NCBI GenBank assembly: GCA_050084985.1
Contig: JBITNC010000001.1
Coordinates: forward strand, 133,238,001-133,302,000
Origin: Nageia nagi
Lineage: Eukaryota; Pinophyta
Reading direction: 5' to 3'
Length of the DNA stretch: 64,000 nt
Shown one piece after another: positions 60,429 to 64,000 of the stretch. How positions within the stretch are numbered: position 1 is the stretch's first letter; each line of letters starts with the position of its first letter. Under the pieces are notes generated by a model that searched no databases, was not told where the DNA came from, and worked only from the letters and a program-made list of their open reading frames with translations. The translations under genes and the position numbers were made by a program.

Positions 60429-61770
60429 CTAAAGCTGATGGAGGGTCTCCCAAGTCGCATCTTCAGGAGGTAATATGCGCCGTTGGATAAGAACTTCAAT
60501 AATAGTGTGGTTGCAAAGCTGGCATGTGAGTCGGTCTAGAACAACCTTAGGTTCAACCATGATGGATCCTTCCTCAGTGAATTCCGGTAATTCTGTCTGA
60601 ACTGTAGCCTGAGAGCCTAGGACTTGCTTAAGGCAAGAGACATGAAAAACAGGATGAATCTTGGACGATGCCAGAAGTGCCAACTTGTAAGCTACAAGGC
60701 CAATACGTTGGAGTATTTTATAAAGTCCATAAAATCGTGGAGCCAATTTTTGAGAAACTTTGCATTTGAGCGTTGTATGCTGGTATAGTTGGAGCCACAA
60801 GAAAACCATGTCTCCTTCCTGGAACTGCCTTTCGACCCATTGTGGATCAGCTTGTTGTTTCATCCAATGTTGATCCACTTGAAGATTTTCCCGAAGGATG
60901 CGAATGATGTTTGCATGATTGGTTAAGGTGGTGTCTACTACTTGGACATTGGTGCTACTCGGAATGTAAGAGATGACTGTGGGTGGGGGTTACCCATACA
61001 AAGCTTCATAGGGGGTCATCCAAATAGAAGTGTGATATGAAGTGTTATACCACCATTCCGCTAAAGGAAGCCATTTTACCCAATGAACCGGTTAGGTTGA
61101 AGCAAAACAACAAAGATATGTTTCCAAGCATTTATTAACAATCTCGGTTTGGCCATCTATCTGGGGGTGATAAGCAAAGCTCATATTGAGTGTAGTGCCC
61201 TGAAGTTTGAAAACTTCTTGTCAGAATTTGCTGGTAAATGTTGGATCACGATCACTAACAATGGTAGAAGGCATGCCATGGAGTTTCAAAATGTTATCAA
61301 GAAAGAGTTGGGCAACATTGATGGCCTTGTATGGATATGCTAACGGGAAGAAGTGCGCATACTTGGAGAGTCGATCCACTACTACCATGATAACAGCTTT
61401 GCCATATGATTTTGGAAGACCTTCAATAAAATCCATTGAAATATCTGTCCAAGTTTGCTCTGGTATGTGTAACGGTTGAAGCAATCTTGGGGTTCCCACT
61501 TTCTCTCCTTTCTGTCATTGACAAACATCACATTCGGATACGAACTTTTTGATGTCCTGTTTCATACTCGGCCAATAAAAAGAACGGAGCACTTGTCGAT
61601 ATGTTTTCAAAAACCCAAAATGGCCAGCTGTTGGTGCAGCATGCAACTCTTGAAGTATCAACTCGCAACATGAAGAGTTAGTTGGTACTGCAATACGACC
61701 TTTGAATCGTAAAATTCCCTCATGCCAAGAAAATGGGGGTTTGCTCAACGGATCTATCTACAACTGTTGA
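60429..61770 (-). pseudogene. Chromovirus integrase with chromodomain
   Basis: The N-terminal zinc part is at 61515-61748 (AAPTAGHFGFLKTYR, then FVSECDVCQ). The core at 61221-61499 has the first Asp in SMDFIEGLPKS and the second in IVSDRDPTFTS. The third catalytic Glu is kept in [13 protein letters not shown] (about 61150). The tail at 60429-60878 has GDMVFLWLQLYQHTT, KLAPRFYGLYKIL and HPVFHVSCLKQVLG, and ends with a chromodomain (VEPKVVLDRL ... PPEDATWETL). The chromodomain is thought to direct insertion to heterochromatin marks. Stops lie near 61510, 61085 and 61000. Confidence 0.9.
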
Positions 61771-61877
61771 ATCATGGACTGGGTGAAACTATCCTAGAGC
61801 AATTCTTGTTTAAATTTGTTGAGCCAGTTATGAACTGGAAATGAAAGGGCTTGAAGTACCACGGGGTCCTTAAATTT

Positions 61878-63305
61878 TCACAAAAGAGCATCACCAACTA
61901 CATTCTCACTACCCTTTCTATACACAATCTCATAGTCATACCCCAAGAGTTTAGAAATCCACTTTTGTTGTTCTGGGGTGGAGATGCGTTGTTCCAGGAA
62001 ATATTTCAAACTATGGTGGTCGGTTCTGATGATAAAATGGCGACCAATGAGGTAGGGTCTCCAACGGTGAATGGTATGAATGATTGCAAGCATTTCCTTT
62101 TCATAGGTGGATTTAGCCAAGTTTCTACCTGAGAGGGTCGTGCTTGTGGTCACCTTTCTTGCATCAACACGGCTCCAATTCCCACCCTTGAAGCATCACT
62201 CTCAATGATGAAGGTCTTAAAGAAATCTGGCATAGCCAATACTAAAGTAGAGCACATGGCCATCTTCAATTGCTAAAAGGATTCTTCGACAGCTGCTGAC
62301 CAAAGGCATTCATCTTGAGCAACGCTATGAGTGGGGCTGCAATCTTTCCATAATCTCTCACAAACTTACGGTAGTACCCTATCAATCTGAGGAAACCCCA
62401 TAAGCTTTTCAAGGATTTAGGAAGAGGCCAAGTTTGCATATCCTCAATCTTCTGTGGGTCCAACATGACGCCTTCTTTTGAAATAATGTGTCCAAGGTAT
62501 TCGAGCTCTTACCGGCCAAAGCAACATTTAGAGCGCTCAGCATACAACTAATTCTCGTGGAGGAGTTGCAAAGTCTGATCTAACTGGGACAAGTGACCCT
62601 CCCAAGTTTTGTTGTAAATCAAAATATCATCAAAGAAAACTAAAATAAATTTTCGAAGGTAAGGGCGGAATACCTGGTTCATCAGACTCTGGAAGGTGTA
62701 CGGAGTATTAGTAAGGCCGAAAGGCATTACTAGGAACTCATAATGACCTTCATGTGTACGGAAAGCAGTTTTGGGGATGTCTTCCTTGCAAAGCCGAATT
62801 TGATGGCACCTAGATCGAAGATCTAACTTGGAGAAATGTTTGGCACCATGGAGTTCATCTAACAATTCATCAATGATTGGAATGGGAAACTTATCCTTGA
62901 TGGTCATTTTCTTTAGGGCTCGAAAGTCGATGCACATCCACCATAACCCATCTTTTTTGCAAACCACCAAAATCGAAGAAGAGTAAGGACTCACACTTGG
63001 GCAAATGATGCCAGCTTCTAACATATCTTCCACCAGCTTTTCTATTTCATCCTTTTGGAGACATGAGTAACGGTAAGGCTGAATCTTCGGTGGTTGACTC
63101 CCAGGGATTAATTGGATTGCATGGTCATGGGGGCAATGAGGTGGCAATCTGCAGGGTTCTTCAAAGACTTTAGTATGACAGATGAGTACCTATTGTAATT
63201 CCTATACATCAAGTGAGTCTTGCAAGGCTGGCTAAATAGAAAACAGTTGTCCCACCATTCCCTTACTTCTTTTCTTCAATAGTTTCTCCATGCGATGTGT
63301 TGTGC
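61878..63305 (-). pseudogene. Chromovirus reverse transcriptase and RNase H
   Basis: The ORF 62548-63147 (199 codons) holds [40 protein letters not shown], the Asp of [34 protein letters not shown] and the catalytic [12 protein letters not shown]. The thumb is at 62266-62466 ([18 protein letters not shown]). RNase H at 61878-62153 has SGRNLAKSTYEKEMLAII and IIRTDHHSLKYFLEQRI. A short N-terminal stretch upstream of 63147 remains in frame up to the break at 63305. Frame breaks lie near 62540 and 62200. Confidence 0.9.
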
Positions 63306-63580
63306 CCTACACAACTCGCCCCAAAATTTTGCAATTTTGGGAGCCCTTTGCAACTCAGACCTATCAAGGGTCCAATTAGAGCAACCTTCCAAAGAATCCA
63401 AAATCAAGCCTACCATCCTAGTGTCAAAGTGCAATCATACACCCAATCTCAATCATGTTGCATTGAAGAGTAAAACCCTGGAAAAATGGCTAAGTTTGGA
63501 GACTTCAGGTCGAATCTAGGGGGGACAAGGAAGTCCAAGTCAAGTCCAAACCAAGCAAGTCAGATCCAGGCCACTCCTAG
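63306..63580. other. Sequence beyond the chromovirus breakpoint, no gene
   Basis: Not homologous to gypsy gag or protease. It contains a short inverted CCAAAATTTTGCAATTTTGG. It leads into the hairpin array and may be part of an LTR of another family. Confidence 0.4.
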
Positions 63581-63585
63581 GCCTA

Positions 63586-63952
63586 GCGCATGCTCCAGAA
63601 AGACAAAATCTTGTCTTTCTAAGACATGCGCTCAGGCCAGGAAGACGCCTAGTGTCAAGGTTAAGTCCCAAAACTCGAATTGGGTCACTCCTTGACCCAG
63701 CGCATGCCATGAAAAGACAAAATCTTGTCTTTTTGGGGCATGCGCCAGGCTTAGAGAGATGTCCAGGACAAAACGAAGGCCCAAAACGGACAAGTCAATG
63801 CACACCAAAGCTAGCGCATGTCTCAAAAAGACAATCATGTCTTTTGGGAGCATGCGCCCAAGTCAGGAGGCCACCCAAAAAGACAAAGTGCACTCACCCG
63901 AGGCTAGCGCATACCTCAAAAAGACAAAATCTTGTCTTTTGGGAGCATGCAC
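63586..63952. repeat. Array of four ~46-bp hairpins
   Basis: Four units at 63586-63631, 63700-63745, 63814-63857 and 63907-63952. In each, GCGCATG opens and CATGCGC closes, with AAAAGACAA and TTGTCTTTT as the inner stem and about four loop bases; the fourth copy has a GCGCATA/CATGCAC mismatch. Unit starts are 114, 114 and 93 bp apart. The DNA between hairpins is more variable, but CTAG or CCCAG precedes each stem. Confidence 0.9.
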
Positions 63953-64000
63953 CAAGCCTAGTAAGGCTTCCGGACAAGATGAAATGGAAAATTTGACTAA

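Larger units (their letters stand above)
59983..63305 (-). mobile_element. 5'-truncated gypsy chromovirus
   Basis: The minus strand carries RT, RNase H, integrase and chromodomain, then a purine tract and the 3' LTR (59983-60372). Gag and protease are missing: homology ends near 63305 in LLKKRSKGMVGQLFS, upstream of RT, where unrelated sequence with hairpin repeats begins. All catalytic motifs I can see are kept, but several stops interrupt the frame. Left junction: the LTR starts inside the TRS130 fragment. Confidence 0.9.

Noticed and set aside
63652-63996. Plus-strand ORF with repeated LAHxSKRQ-like units
   Set aside because: It follows the hairpin repeats and has no start context or homology; the opposite strand is open in the same way.

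Overview
The window looks like intergenic DNA from a large, transposon-rich plant nuclear genome. A gymnosperm is my guess, but nothing in the sequence proves it. It is AT-rich and dominated by decayed LTR retrotransposons nested in one another. There is no bacterial-style gene organisation, no rRNA or tRNA gene and no CRISPR array. Many premature stops sit where Gln or Trp codons are expected (CAA/CAG to TAA/TAG, TGG to TAG/TGA), as expected from 5-methylcytosine decay.

Layout: (1) about 0.36-15.4 kb, a minus-strand Ty3/gypsy element of Tat type with ~2.1 kb LTRs. Its order is gag, protease, archaeal-type RNase H, RT, RNase H, integrase, then a long third coding region that carries a 501-bp solo LTR of a copia family. 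(2) 16.37-21.47 kb, a complete gag-only gypsy element with 1.65 kb LTRs and a perfect GGTAT target-site duplication, inserted in a decayed minus-strand coding region. (3) 22-36.8 kb, anonymous AT-rich DNA with a PPT/LTR boundary, a long imperfect inverted repeat (25.6-29.2 kb), tandem repeats (27.6-28.1 and 30.3-31.7 kb) and a decayed plus-strand coding-like stretch. (4) 36.9-46.6 kb, a copia element (36977-42469) nested in the gag/pol of a second copia element, which also carries a 269-bp TRIM-like miniature element and a 55-bp tandem duplication. (5) 46.8-47.3 kb, a possible LINE 3' end. (6) 49.77-51.74 kb, a young non-autonomous element with 237-bp LTRs differing at three positions and a GAAAC duplication. 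(7) 53.31-53.61 kb, the last two exons of a probable tRNase Z (ELAC-type) gene on the minus strand. (8) 54.68-60 kb, an LTR with primer-binding site followed by an RS-decapeptide ORF, an unrecognised ORF, a solo LTR (ATTGT duplication) and an intron-free, frameshifted fragment of a TRAPPII TRS130/TRAPPC10 gene. (9) 59.98-63.3 kb, a 5'-truncated minus-strand chromovirus that landed in that fragment. (10) 63.58-63.95 kb, four copies of a ~46-bp hairpin spaced 93-114 bp apart.

No gene set forms a working pathway. The elements can be ordered by nesting: the TRIM is inside copia-2, copia-1 is inside copia-2, the copia solo LTR is inside the Tat element, and the solo gypsy LTR and chromovirus flank or interrupt the TRS130 fragment. 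The only host coding sequence that looks undamaged is the tRNase Z terminal exon pair. I found no clear new enzymatic or defence system. The best leads are the possible gene capture at 54.7-60 kb, the hairpin array at the right edge, the TRIM element, and the protease-aRNH-RT domain order in the Tat element.
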